Notes: generated by a model from the letters alone, not told the origin. A stretch of DNA of 36,358 nt from Streptococcus australis (GCF_019930045.1 NZ_JAHZQQ010000018.1:1-36358); one strand, 5' to 3'. Positions 7,483 through 16,183 are shown, numbered from the stretch's first letter. A program made the numbers and translations.

Positions 7483-7835
7483 ATTTTCACGCTATTATTC
7501 TTTGAATCCACTAATGAATTTCGAGACGATGCTGGTGAGTTATCCGCCTCACGTCGCAAAGCTCCTCAGGGTCATTGTCTCTAAACTCATCTGCGACTTA
7601 CAGTCTTGTTTCGTTAAGGTACTTTATCGGCACTTAATTGTTCTGCCTAAAATTAAATTTAGTTAAACAGTTTGACGCAGTAGCTGTTTGGTGTCTTCTT
7701 TCGCTTTTCAAGCTCAAAAAGAAACCTAATCAGCTTTGCGGGGGTGGAACTACGAACAAACGTTCTGTTCCACTCCCATCCATTGCTCTAGGATTCATCT
7801 ACGCCTTGCAGGCTCGATTCATCAAGAGCAATAGA
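7483..7835 (-). other. Gene-free structured region downstream of the SRP RNA
   Basis: About 350 bases with no convincing protein gene. On the minus strand it shows a long-range 8-base stem (ATTGCTCT / AGAGCAAT, 7782-7832) enclosing the small hairpin GCCT-gca-AGGC and two GATGAATC direct repeats. Next comes a strong hairpin (7741-7777; GGAGTGGAAC with GTTCCACCCC plus inner GAAC/GTTC), then about 250 bases ending at the terminator at 7456-7482. It lacks the tmRNA tag frame and the RNase P signature. It could be a read-through extension of the SRP RNA transcript or a separate small RNA. Confidence 0.45.
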
Positions 7836-7915
7836 AAAGAGCACACAGTTCACTTCGCTTAGGGCTGCTGGATTCCTCCCCTGACCCGCTTCACGCAGAA
7901 CTGTTGCTCCGATAG
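7836..7915 (-). ncRNA. ffs: Signal recognition particle RNA (small cytoplasmic, 4.5S type)
   Basis: The minus strand carries the universally conserved SRP helix-8 signature: GGTCAGG, a GGAA tetraloop in 'GGGGAGGAATCC', then AGCAGCCC. The flanking arms GAGCAACAGTTC and GAACTGTGTGCTC pair to form the basal stem. A T-rich tract follows the 3' arm. The RNA binds Ffh and targets membrane proteins to the translocon. A promoter sits directly upstream. Position next to tadA is as I recall for streptococci. Exact ends are estimated from the promoter and stem. Confidence 0.88.
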
Positions 7916-7919
7916 GTAT

Positions 7920-7947
7920 TATATCATAATTTGTTCGATTTGCAAAG
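7920..7947 (-). promoter_or_regulatory. ffs promoter
   Basis: On the minus strand TTGCAA (7942-7947) and a perfect TATAAT (7920-7925) are 16 bases apart, just before the SRP RNA. It overlaps the region right after the tadA stop. Confidence 0.8.
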
Positions 7948-7956
7948 GTCTGGCTT

Positions 7957-8481
7957 TTATTCTTGTGTTTCGGCCTTGGCTGCGAGCTTGGCTTGTTTTT
8001 TTCGTTCCCGACCTTGGCGGAAGAAGGTCTGCATGATGGTTGCACATTCTGCTTCCAAGATTCCTGTTTCTACTTCCACCCGGTGATTGAGGCGCTCATC
8101 TGTCAAAATGTCATAGAGACTCCCTGCTCCACCGAACTTCTGATTGGTCGCACCATAGACTACCTGAGGGATCCGGGCCAGTCCAATGGCACCACTACAC
8201 ATGACACAGGGTTCAATGGTCACAAATAGGGTGGTATCCAGCAAGCGCCAACTCTCTTCATGCTGATTGGCTTCTTCGATCGCCATTACCTCCGCATGCA
8301 TGACAGCCCGTTGCAATTCCTCTCGCGCGTTGTGACCACGTCCAATGATCTCACCGTCTTTGACAATGACACAGCCAATAGGAATTTCCTCATGGGCCAA
8401 GGCGATCTCTGCCTCTTTTAAAGCCTCTCGCATAAAAGCTTCTTTCTCTTCTAGGGTATAGTCTCTCACTTGTACACTCAC
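7957..8481 (-). CDS. tadA: tRNA adenosine(34) deaminase TadA
   Basis: Zinc-dependent cytoplasmic enzyme that converts A34 of tRNA-Arg(ACG) to inosine. The 174-residue protein has the deaminase zinc motifs HAEVMAIEEA (His ligand plus catalytic Glu) and PCVMCSGAIGLARIPQVVYGA (two Cys ligands). The C-terminal tail is rich in Lys/Ala (KKQAKLAAKAE). The start is GTG at 8481; the site before it is weak (AAGTAAG), and a second GTG four codons in is a possible alternative. A TATAAT box lies about 20 bases upstream. The gene is followed at once by the ffs promoter. Confidence 0.94.
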   Translation of the reverse strand: MSVQVRDYTLEEKEAFMREALKEAEIALAHEEIPIGCVIVKDGEIIGRGHNAREELQRAVMHAEVMAIEEANQHEESWRLLDTTLFVTIEPCVMCSGAIGLARIPQVVYGATNQKFGGAGSLYDILTDERLNHRVEVETGILEAECATIMQTFFRQGRERKKQAKLAAKAETQE

Positions 8482-8521
8482 TTACTTTTTATGTTCTTGT
8501 TCTATTATATGATGAAGCTAC

Positions 8522-8546
8522 AAAAAAAGCCACCAATGGGTGACTT
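8522..8546 (-). terminator. Hairpin with T7 tract upstream of tadA
   Basis: On the minus strand AAGTCACC pairs with GGTGGCTT (one mismatch) around a CATT loop, followed by seven T residues. It would stop leftward transcription escaping the purA terminator before tadA. Confidence 0.65.
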
Positions 8547-8656
8547 CTTATAGGGAGATGTTTATGAAAAAAAGTTTGGTTTCTAAACAAAGTTGGGAGG
8601 TCTTTATTTATGGTCTTAATATATCCCCCAGGTCTTAAAGTATTCTTAAGACTCAA

Positions 8657-8683
8657 AAAAGTTGAGATAGACTCTCAACTTTT
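8657..8683 (-). terminator. Intrinsic terminator of purA
   Basis: A perfect 10-base stem (AAAAGTTGAG with CTCAACTTTT, 7-base loop) ends in T residues on the minus strand, seven bases after the purA stop. Confidence 0.85.
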
Positions 8684-8689
8684 ATTGAA

Positions 8690-9991
<1,302 letters not shown>

Positions 9992-9999
9992 TCATATAC

Positions 10000-10067
10000 C
10001 ATAGATAGTTCCCTATCTATGCCTTTCTTCAAACTAGGGGCAGGAGTCTCACCTGCAAGTTTGTCTT
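10000..10067 (-). promoter_or_regulatory. Folded 5' leader of purA
   Basis: The roughly 86-base leader of the purA mRNA contains two stem-loops. One is CAAACT with AGTTTG stacked on GCAGG/CCTGC (10030-10063). The other is a perfect CATAGATAG-GGAA-CTATCTATG hairpin (10000-10021) close to the start codon. It matches no riboswitch class that I recognise. Control of translation or mRNA stability is an inference. Confidence 0.5.
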
Positions 10068-10074
10068 ACACCCT

Positions 10075-10103
10075 ATTATAAGAAATTTCCTTGTTTTTTT
10101 CAA
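10075..10103 (-). promoter_or_regulatory. purA promoter
   Basis: On the minus strand TTGAAA and TATAAT have the ideal 17-base spacing. About 250 bases of AT-rich, gene-free sequence separate it from hslO on the other strand, where I see nothing else firm. Confidence 0.85.
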
Positions 10104-10357
10104 GGTCAGCTATTTCTTTGCTTAGTTTTTTACCCTTAAAATCTGCTTCTCATTTTCCGAACATCCATCTTTTGACCTGCATTTCCAATATTAAAAAATG
10201 ATCGTTCGTCTTTTACCCTCTTTTCTCCCTGAAACAGATCCTATTCTATTCAGTTTCTAAGCAAAGCTCTCCCCTGAAAGATTTTCTTTCTTCACCGTCT
10301 AAATAAATCAAGTTACTCCCTTCACCTCTTTTCTTTTTTTATGCTAAAATAGAAGCT

Positions 10358-11230
10358 ATGGACAAAATTATTAAAACTATCTCAGAAAGCGGCGCTTTTC
10401 GTGCCTATGTACTAGACAGTACAGAAACTGTACGAACTGCCCAAGAATATCATCATACACAAGCTAGCTCCACGGTCGCACTTGGCCGTACCCTCATTGC
10501 CAGTCAAATCTTGGCAGCAAATGAGAAAGGAGATACTAAAATTACAGTCAAGGTCCTTGGAACTAGCTCACTCGGGGCCATCATCACCGTGGCTGACACT
10601 AAAGGAAATGTCAAAGGCTACGTGCAAAATCCTGGAGTGGATATCAAGAAGACGGCGACTGGTGAAGTCGTAGTCGGACCATTCGTCGGAAATGGAGAAT
10701 TCTTAGTCATCACCGACTACGGCACAGGCAATCCTTATCACTCTATGACTCCTCTTGTGACAGGTGAAATCGGAGAAGACCTGGCCTTTTATCTGACTGA
10801 GAGCCAACAAACACCTTCTGCGGTTGGGCTCAATGTTCTTCTTGATGAGGAAGACAAGGTCAAGGTTGCCGGTGGCTTCTTGCTCCAGGTCTTGCCAAAT
10901 GCCAAGGAAGAAGAAATCGCCCGCTTTGAAAAACGGATCCAAGAAATGCCGGCTATTTCAACCCTTTTGGCATCTGAAGACCATATTGAAGCACTTCTTG
11001 CCGCCATTTATGGGGATGAACCTTTTAAACGCCTCTCTGAAGAAGAAATCCGCTTCCAATGCGACTGTAGCAAGGAACGCTTTATGGATGCCTTGGCTAG
11101 CTTGCCAGTCCAAGACCTTCAGGAAATGAAGGACGAAGACCATGGCGCAGAAATCACTTGCCAATTCTGTCAGACAACCTACCACTTTGATGAAAATGAC
11201 TTGGAGGAACTCATTCGTGACAAATCTTAA
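10358..11230 (+). CDS. hslO: Hsp33 redox-regulated chaperone
   Basis: Cytosolic holdase chaperone switched on by oxidative unfolding. The 290-residue length is typical. The C-terminal zinc centre is intact: CDC at about residues 236-238 and CQFC near residue 268, the four redox cysteines. The N-terminal '[18 protein letters not shown]' and central '[13 protein letters not shown]...GxLxVxxDxG' type segments fit the family. A TAAAAT box lies only about 8 bases before the ATG with little Shine-Dalgarno sequence, so the leader may be very short. The 3' end overlaps dusB by 14 bases, as in other streptococci. Confidence 0.96.
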   Translation: MDKIIKTISESGAFRAYVLDSTETVRTAQEYHHTQASSTVALGRTLIASQILAANEKGDTKITVKVLGTSSLGAIITVADTKGNVKGYVQNPGVDIKKTATGEVVVGPFVGNGEFLVITDYGTGNPYHSMTPLVTGEIGEDLAFYLTESQQTPSAVGLNVLLDEEDKVKVAGGFLLQVLPNAKEEEIARFEKRIQEMPAISTLLASEDHIEALLAAIYGDEPFKRLSEEEIRFQCDCSKERFMDALASLPVQDLQEMKDEDHGAEITCQFCQTTYHFDENDLEELIRDKS

Positions 11231-12197
11231 TACACCTTTTATGATTGGGAACGTCGAGATTCCAAACCGGACGGTCCTAGCACCTATGGCCGGAGTGACC
11301 AACTCAGCTTTCCGGACCATTGCGAAAGAACTCGGAGCTGGCCTTGTGGTCATGGAAATGGTCTCTGACAAGGGGATCCAATACAATAACGAAAAGACCC
11401 TGCATATGCTCCATATCGATGAGGGAGAAAATCCTGTATCGATCCAACTTTTCGGAAGCGACGAAGATAGCCTAGCACGCGCAGCTGAATTTATTCAAGA
11501 AAATACCAAAACTGATATCGTGGATATCAACATGGGCTGCCCCGTCAATAAAATCGTCAAGAACGAGGCGGGTGCCATGTGGCTTAAAGATCCCGACAAG
11601 ATTTACTCTATCATCAATAAGGTTCAATCTGTCCTTGATATCCCCCTCACTGTTAAAATGCGGACAGGTTGGTCAGACCCTTCTCTAGCAGTTGAGAATG
11701 CCCTCGCCGCTGAAGCTGCAGGTGTCTCTGCCCTTGCCATGCATGGACGGACTCGGGAGCAAATGTATACGGGCCACGCTGACCTCGAGACCCTTCACAA
11801 GGTTGCACAAGCCCTAACTAAAATTCCATTTATCGCCAATGGTGACATCCGTACAGTTCAAGACGCTAAGCAACGCATCGAAGAAGTCGGTGCCGATGCG
11901 GTCATGATTGGCCGTGCTGCTATGGGCAATCCTTACCTCTTCAACCAAATCAATCACTACTTTGAAACAGGAGAAATCCTGCCTGATTTGACCTTTGAAG
12001 ACAAGATGAAGATTGCTTATGAGCACTTGAAGCGCTTGATCAATCTCAAGGGTGAGCACATTGCCGTTCGCGAATTCCGTGGCTTAGCTCCTCACTACCT
12101 CCGTGGTACCTCAGGCGCAGCCAAACTCCGCGGAGCCATCTCGCAAGCAAGCACTTTGTCTGAGATTGAAGAACTTCTTCAATTAGAAAAAGCTTAA
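11217..12197 (+). CDS. dusB: tRNA-dihydrouridine synthase, DusB type
   Basis: FMN-dependent enzyme that reduces uridines in tRNA D-loops. The start chosen is GTG at 11217 because a GGAGG site sits about eight bases before it. A more upstream ATG at 11142 would extend deep into hslO without a site. This gives 326 residues with the family hallmarks: [36 protein letters not shown] (catalytic Cys), [22 protein letters not shown] (FMN/substrate) and NGDIRT...[12 protein letters not shown] (phosphate site). Translation is probably coupled to hslO through the 14-base overlap. Confidence 0.95.
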   Translation: MTNLNTPFMIGNVEIPNRTVLAPMAGVTNSAFRTIAKELGAGLVVMEMVSDKGIQYNNEKTLHMLHIDEGENPVSIQLFGSDEDSLARAAEFIQENTKTDIVDINMGCPVNKIVKNEAGAMWLKDPDKIYSIINKVQSVLDIPLTVKMRTGWSDPSLAVENALAAEAAGVSALAMHGRTREQMYTGHADLETLHKVAQALTKIPFIANGDIRTVQDAKQRIEEVGADAVMIGRAAMGNPYLFNQINHYFETGEILPDLTFEDKMKIAYEHLKRLINLKGEHIAVREFRGLAPHYLRGTSGAAKLRGAISQASTLSEIEELLQLEKA

Positions 12198-12205
12198 TGA
12201 CAAAA

Positions 12206-12233
12206 AAACAGCATCAAAAGGTTGATGCTGTTT
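12206..12233 (+). terminator. Intrinsic terminator of hslO-dusB
   Basis: A perfect 12-base stem (AAACAGCATCAA, loop AAGG, TTGATGCTGTTT) lies nine bases after the dusB stop. Confidence 0.8.
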
Positions 12234-12286
12234 AAAATATGCACTAACTATTTTTTACATAAAATAGCTAGCTGGTTTTTCAAAAA

Positions 12287-12510
12287 AACTGACTTAATTT
12301 TTTTAGTCAGTTAAGTAAATCTAAAACTTTCCGCTGTGAGAAAAGTGCCTGAAACACAAATGTTTCAGGCACTCGGAATTATTGAGATCTTTGGCTCAAT
12401 AATTAGTCATGGAACTTCGAAGAAGTTCGCTGACGTCCGTACTCACTTAAGGAAAGTTTTTAGAAGAACTTATCTTCATTTGACGGCATCAACTTTTTGA
12501 TGCTGTTTTT
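12287..12510. repeat. Chain of perfect hairpins between dusB and the NUDIX gene
   Basis: After the dusB terminator come five more perfect stem-loops: AACTGACT/AGTCAGTT (12287-12312), AGTGCCTGAAACA/TGTTTCAGGCACT (12344-12373), AATTATTGAG/CTCAATAATT (12377-12404), GAACTTC/GAAGTTC (12412-12428) and GCATCAA/TTGATGC followed by TGTTTTT (12486-12510). The last repeats the core of the dusB terminator. No protein gene is seen in the 318-base gap. The whole may be stacked terminators or a small mobile repeat. Confidence 0.6.
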
Positions 12511-12515
12511 GTATC

Positions 12516-13313
12516 TTATCGATCCGATTGAGATTCGCTTTCTTTCCAGCGATAGGTCTTGCGTGGTTTTTTCTTAGGTACCCGCTTGACTCCTACTTCT
12601 TCAACGTAAGAACCATAGGTCACAAGGAAATTATTGGTCAAAATTTCTTTATCTGGATGGATCAGATTCACCAGCTCGGTTGCTTCGTATACGGTGAAAG
12701 GTTCTTCTAGGAGATGGAGGAAGGTTGGATTCCAAGCCAAGCGCCCTTGGATCCGCTTGATGGATTCTTGAACAATCTCATAGTGGTCAAAGGCGAAATC
12801 TTCAGCTGTCAAGACACGGCCATCTAGAGAACATTCCCCTTGTTTGAAGTCCACATCGAGGAAAAGAACTTCTTTGGCATCATCTCCAGCTCGGACCAGA
12901 TTGACGGCCTCCGCAGGCAAATAGACCAGGTGGGCGATGGTGATGACCCAGCCCCGTGGGTCCCGACCAGGAGTCGAAACTGTCATTAACTGCTCGACCT
13001 TTTGAGGGGTCAACTCTAGTCCAACTTCTTCTTGAACTTCGCGGATACAAGCCTGGATAGCATCCTCGTGCTTTTGCAAGAATCCTCCAACCAAGGCGAC
13101 CCGATGCTGACAAGGGTGGGTTTTCCGGCAAATCACCAAGAGCTTCAAACGCCCCTCCACAAAGCAGTAGGCCACCATATCGGTAGTTACACTTGGATTT
13201 TCATAGGTAGGGTGATCCTGCTCCTTATACCAACGGAGGAATTCTTCCTCGCTGACGACCGTCTCGTAGTATTCCTTTTCGTTCATTCCATCCGGAATGC
13301 TGCTTGTTGCCAT
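12516..13313 (-). CDS. NUDIX hydrolase with C-terminal winged-helix-like domain (NrtR-like)
   Basis: A 265-residue cytoplasmic protein with a complete NUDIX box beginning at GGFLQKHE and ending in REVQEEVGL (about residues 76-99, GX5EX7REUXEEXGU satisfied). It is therefore likely to hydrolyse a nucleoside diphosphate derivative such as ADP-ribose. The C-terminal 100 residues (LHLLEEPFTVYEATELVNLI ... KKKPRKTYRWKE) look like the winged-helix half of NrtR-type NAD regulators. The gene follows pnuC directly: the pnuC stop TAG abuts its ATG, with an AAGGAGG site inside pnuC. This supports a role in NAD metabolism. It could be enzyme, regulator or both; the intact NUDIX box favours retained catalysis. 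Confidence 0.85.
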   Translation of the reverse strand: MATSSIPDGMNEKEYYETVVSEEEFLRWYKEQDHPTYENPSVTTDMVAYCFVEGRLKLLVICRKTHPCQHRVALVGGFLQKHEDAIQACIREVQEEVGLELTPQKVEQLMTVSTPGRDPRGWVITIAHLVYLPAEAVNLVRAGDDAKEVLFLDVDFKQGECSLDGRVLTAEDFAFDHYEIVQESIKRIQGRLAWNPTFLHLLEEPFTVYEATELVNLIHPDKEILTNNFLVTYGSYVEEVGVKRVPKKKPRKTYRWKESESQSDR

Positions 13314-14096
13314 CTAAATAGCCTCCTTTTTCACAGCTTTGCTCCATTGGTACCAACCAACCAAGCTATTGAGGGTGTAGACCCAATACATGCCTTGAAT
13401 ATGGATGCTCTTTCCCCACCAGAGGTAGATACTGAAGAGGTTGGTCGCAATCCAGAAAATCCATTGTTCGCGATAGAGACCGGTCATGAGAAGCTGTCCG
13501 ACACCATTGGTCGCATCTGTTATACTATCACGGAAAGGGCGAGCACTGTGGATGCTTTTATAGGCGTAGCCCATCCCGATCCAAATGAGAGCGGTTATGA
13601 CCAAATACTTGATCCATTCCATTAGCGTTAATTTCTTGGACTCAAAGTGAGATTCTTCTGCATCCCCCTGGTCATTGATCCGATTTGACAACCAAACATA
13701 GAGACCAATTGGTTGCATCACGAAGAAGTACAGGGTCGTCAAAACTTCTCCATAGAAGTTTTTGTTCAAGGCTAGGACGAGGTAAATCGCTGAGTTTACT
13801 GCTCCAAAGAGATAGTTACTAGCCCGACCTTCTGCTACTAGTATAACACAAACGATTCCTGTCCAGGAGGCAAAGAGCCCTAACCAATCGTGACTTGCTT
13901 CCTGATTGGTAAACTCTAGGACAAAGGGCACGCTAGATAAAGCAAGCAAATAAAGCCATTGTGTCAGAGTGCGACCTGCAAATAGGTCTTTCCAAAGGAG
14001 TTTCATAATCCCTACGAAGCCACGTTTGCCAGCTTCTCGATGGACATTTTTTAAATGCTCCCCAAATGTTTGAATTTTTTCTTGTAGTCGTTTCAT
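13314..14096 (-). CDS. pnuC: Nicotinamide riboside transporter PnuC
   Basis: Integral membrane facilitator for nicotinamide riboside, a precursor of NAD. The 260-residue protein shows about seven hydrophobic segments. Family features include AEGRASNYLFGAVNSAIYLVLALNKNFYGE, YFFVMQPIGLYVW and the C-terminal 'WIATNLFSIYLWW ... MYWVYTLNSLVGWYQWSK', which line the substrate channel in the family. An amphipathic N-terminal stretch of about 40 residues precedes the first helix. The start has an AAAGGAG site and lies 12 bases after nadR. Uptake is driven by phosphorylation of the substrate by NadR encoded next door. Confidence 0.95.
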   Translation of the reverse strand: MKRLQEKIQTFGEHLKNVHREAGKRGFVGIMKLLWKDLFAGRTLTQWLYLLALSSVPFVLEFTNQEASHDWLGLFASWTGIVCVILVAEGRASNYLFGAVNSAIYLVLALNKNFYGEVLTTLYFFVMQPIGLYVWLSNRINDQGDAEESHFESKKLTLMEWIKYLVITALIWIGMGYAYKSIHSARPFRDSITDATNGVGQLLMTGLYREQWIFWIATNLFSIYLWWGKSIHIQGMYWVYTLNSLVGWYQWSKAVKKEAI

Positions 14097-14108
14097 GCTG
14101 CTTCTCCT

Positions 14109-15173
14109 TTAATCAGCTTGATAAATCGTATCGATGACACGCTTTGCTTCTTCGTAATTCCCCAAGTAGTCCTGCCCGAGATAGGCTGTAGGAATATCTG
14201 CGAGATATTGGTGGCGGAGGTGATCCAGGTGATTTGAAAAACTGTTGCGAATTTCGTCATCTGCCATGGTCATATCACGGAAGCCATCATTGACATAGGA
14301 TCCAATGGGTTGGACAAATAAGATCAGATCCCATTTTTCCTTAGCGAGGATACTAACGAATAAGTTATCAAAGGTATCCGTCATACTGGTCTCTTGGCCT
14401 TCTACTTCCATATAGTAGTCGTAATAGCCCTTGGTCACCAGCGAATTCGTATCCGCAATGACCAGGCCTCGATTGGCACTACTGTCGATTAATTTTGAGG
14501 TTTGATCGTATTGTCCAAGTAGGAGATAATAATAGTCCTTAGGGGTCAGCTCATCATCCCGTACATTGTTTCTGATCTGGTACTCGCGAGCATATTCTAA
14601 GCTCACTGGCGCATCATAGAAGCGGGCCAAATCTTTTGCCAAGGTCGTCTTCCCGTTACTGGCACTCCCCATAATGAGGACCTTTTTGGTAAACTGACGA
14701 CGGAAGGGTTGCGCAATGTATTTCCAATACTTGCTGGGATTTTCCCGGATGAGGGTCCCTGAGATCCCAAACTGACGCTCCTGTAGGTGCGCTTGAAAGC
14801 CTCTCGCTTCAAGCTCCTCTTGGTAAGCTTTCTCTCCAACATAGAAGATGAGTTCTTCTTTCTCTGCATCATATTGAATGGTTTCTAAGGCTGTTTTCAA
14901 CCAAGGCTCCCATCCTAAGGGATAGCGAGGAAGTTCTGTCTCGTCTAATTTATAAATTTGGGTGAGTTCATCATTTGAAAAACCTTCTCGAATATAGCGA
15001 AAACGTTTTTGCAAAGGAAGGCCAACTTCTTCTCCTCGGTCACCTTTGTAACCAGAGACAATCACACAAACGCGGTCGCATTGGCGTTTTGCCCGTTGAA
15101 TTAAATCAATATGCCCTTGATGAAGGGGGGCAAACGTTCCAAATACCACTGCCACTGCCACTTTTTCTTTCAT
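14109..15173 (-). CDS. nadR: Bifunctional NMN adenylyltransferase / ribosylnicotinamide kinase NadR
   Basis: Cytoplasmic two-domain enzyme. Residues 1-160 form a nucleotidyltransferase with FGTFAPLHQGHIDLI (HxGH motif, NMN adenylylation) and 'ISGTLIRENPSKYW'. Residues 165-354 form a P-loop kinase with GSASNGKTTLAKDLA (Walker A), which phosphorylates nicotinamide riboside. There is no N-terminal helix-turn-helix, unlike enterobacterial NadR, so it is not itself a repressor. An AAAGGAG site precedes the ATG. It is the first gene of nadR-pnuC-NUDIX, behind a TTGACA/TATAAT promoter and a 14-base palindrome. Confidence 0.95.
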   Translation of the reverse strand: MKEKVAVAVVFGTFAPLHQGHIDLIQRAKRQCDRVCVIVSGYKGDRGEEVGLPLQKRFRYIREGFSNDELTQIYKLDETELPRYPLGWEPWLKTALETIQYDAEKEELIFYVGEKAYQEELEARGFQAHLQERQFGISGTLIRENPSKYWKYIAQPFRRQFTKKVLIMGSASNGKTTLAKDLARFYDAPVSLEYAREYQIRNNVRDDELTPKDYYYLLLGQYDQTSKLIDSSANRGLVIADTNSLVTKGYYDYYMEVEGQETSMTDTFDNLFVSILAKEKWDLILFVQPIGSYVNDGFRDMTMADDEIRNSFSNHLDHLRHQYLADIPTAYLGQDYLGNYEEAKRVIDTIYQAD

Positions 15174-15198
15174 CTAACTGGCTCCTTTATCATAATGT

Positions 15199-15212
15199 CA
15201 AAACATGTTTTG
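15199..15212. promoter_or_regulatory. Palindromic operator candidate of the nadR operon
   Basis: CAAAACATGTTTTG is a perfect 14-base palindrome between the nadR promoter and the start codon, just downstream of the expected transcription start. A repressor bound here would block the operon. Candidates are the NUDIX/winged-helix protein of the same operon or an unlinked NAD regulator. Confidence 0.5.
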
Positions 15213-15223
15213 CTTATGATTTT

Positions 15224-15251
15224 ATTATAAACTATAATTTCAATCTGTCAA
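15224..15251 (-). promoter_or_regulatory. nadR-pnuC-NUDIX operon promoter
   Basis: On the minus strand consensus TTGACA (15246-15251) and TATAAT (15224-15229) are separated by 16 bases. Confidence 0.85.
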
Positions 15252-15297
15252 TACCTTTTTATAAAAAAATATATTTTTATAAAACAAAAATTAAAAA

Positions 15298-15333
15298 GAT
15301 TCAACTCTGTATGTTATTATACAGAATTGAATC
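15298..15333 (-). terminator. Intrinsic terminator of the lipoprotein gene
   Basis: A 15-base stem with one mismatch (GATTCAA-TCTGTAT paired with ATACAGA-TTGAATC) is followed on the minus strand by CTTTTTAATTTTT. It lies 42 bases beyond the stop at 15375. Confidence 0.85.
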
Positions 15334-15374
15334 TCTGATTTCAATCATTTTTTAAATTTCTCAGTGGCGAGCCA

Positions 15375-16109
15375 TTATTCCCGAACCAAGGCATGCGCAT
15401 GGCCATTTTCTGTCACTTGAACACTTGCTACTTGACCATCTTGACCGACAACTATATCCAGGCTAGCTGCAGATCCATCTTGGGTGGAAATCAAGCCAGC
15501 ATGGTAATGGCCTTGATCCAAGTTGTATTCATAGCTTCCAATTGTATAGCCCACTGCATCGCTACCCGGAGTTTGAATGGTTACTTGTCCACCTTGTCCG
15601 ATGCTTACGCCTGTATCGCGACCGTCGGTCCAACTACCTGCTGCTCCTGAATAATCCCCTGAGGCATAGCTCAAGACACCTTTATAGCGTGGGTTCTCTG
15701 TCTTAGAGGCTTGTTCTTTGGCAGTCGTGCGACCTTCTTCCAAGCTAGGACGTTTTTGTTTTTCTGGTGCTGAGTTCACTACTGGTTTTGTTTCTTTGGA
15801 AGGAGTTGGAACCAGGCCTTGACTGGCTTCTGGAACTCTTGGTGTCACTGGAGTTGATGGTTTTTCTTGGCTCGCTTGTGTTTCGCTCGAAGCGATGGCA
15901 GGAGATTGTGCAACTTCTGTGCTTTGTGTGGTTTTGCTTGCGGTCTTTTTCTCTTCTTTTTTACTAGTAGAGCTTTGTTTCACTTGCGCAATTTTACTAG
16001 TTGAAGATGGACTGGTTTCCTTTTTCTTTTCTGATCCACATCCGCTTAAGAGAAGAGCAGCTGTTAGAGCAAGGGTAAATAGACTAAAGAAGGTTCCTTT
16101 CATTTTCAT
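15375..16109 (-). CDS. Uncharacterised surface lipoprotein
   Basis: A 244-residue secreted lipoprotein: signal peptide with lipobox LLLSGCG, cysteine at about residue 24. A low-complexity Ser/Thr/Lys/Glu/Pro spacer of about 110 residues reaches away from the membrane. A compact C-terminal domain (about 140-244) is rich in Gly, Ser and His: 'YKGVLSYASGDYSGAAGSW', 'GRDTGVSIGQGGQVTIQ', 'YNLDQGHYHAGLIS' and 'VTENGHAHALVRE'. Several histidines near the end (HYH, HAH) could bind metal, but this is a guess. I do not recognise the family. The gene is monocistronic, with its own promoter overlapping TGTAACA repeats and a strong terminator. Confidence 0.9.
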   Translation of the reverse strand: MKMKGTFFSLFTLALTAALLLSGCGSEKKKETSPSSTSKIAQVKQSSTSKKEEKKTASKTTQSTEVAQSPAIASSETQASQEKPSTPVTPRVPEASQGLVPTPSKETKPVVNSAPEKQKRPSLEEGRTTAKEQASKTENPRYKGVLSYASGDYSGAAGSWTDGRDTGVSIGQGGQVTIQTPGSDAVGYTIGSYEYNLDQGHYHAGLISTQDGSAASLDIVVGQDGQVASVQVTENGHAHALVRE

Positions 16110-16126
16110 GGCAATACCTCTCTTTT

Positions 16127-16163
16127 TGTAACATTTGTTACATTTTGTAATATAATTGTAACA
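16127..16163. promoter_or_regulatory. Cluster of TGTAACA / TGTTACA repeats in the lipoprotein promoter
   Basis: Heptamers begin at 16127 (TGTAACA), 16136 (TGTTACA), 16146 (degenerate TGTAATA) and 16157 (TGTAACA), about one helical turn apart. The first two form the dyad TGTAACATTTGTTACA. The last overlaps the -10 box. The arrangement looks like a cooperative repressor-binding site of unknown owner. Confidence 0.5.
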
Positions 16164-16183
16164 TTTATCTATAGGGAAGTCAA
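16155..16183 (-). promoter_or_regulatory. Promoter of the lipoprotein gene
   Basis: On the minus strand TTGACT (16178-16183) and TACAAT (16155-16160) have 17-base spacing, about 46 bases before the ATG. Confidence 0.7.

Noticed and set aside
7483..7835. tmRNA or RNase P RNA.
   Set aside because: No tag-peptide frame, no tRNA-like ends with CCA, and no GAGGAAAGTCC-type RNase P core.
10168..10184. TTTTGACCTGC upstream of hslO as a CtsR operator.
   Set aside because: Only one heptad is present; the second half after three bases does not match.
11142..11216. Upstream ATG for dusB inside hslO.
   Set aside because: GTG at 11217 has a well-placed GGAGG and gives the normal N-terminus.
12206..12510. 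CRISPR-like array because of repeated hairpins.
   Set aside because: The stems have different sequences and no regular repeat-spacer period, and no cas genes are in the window.
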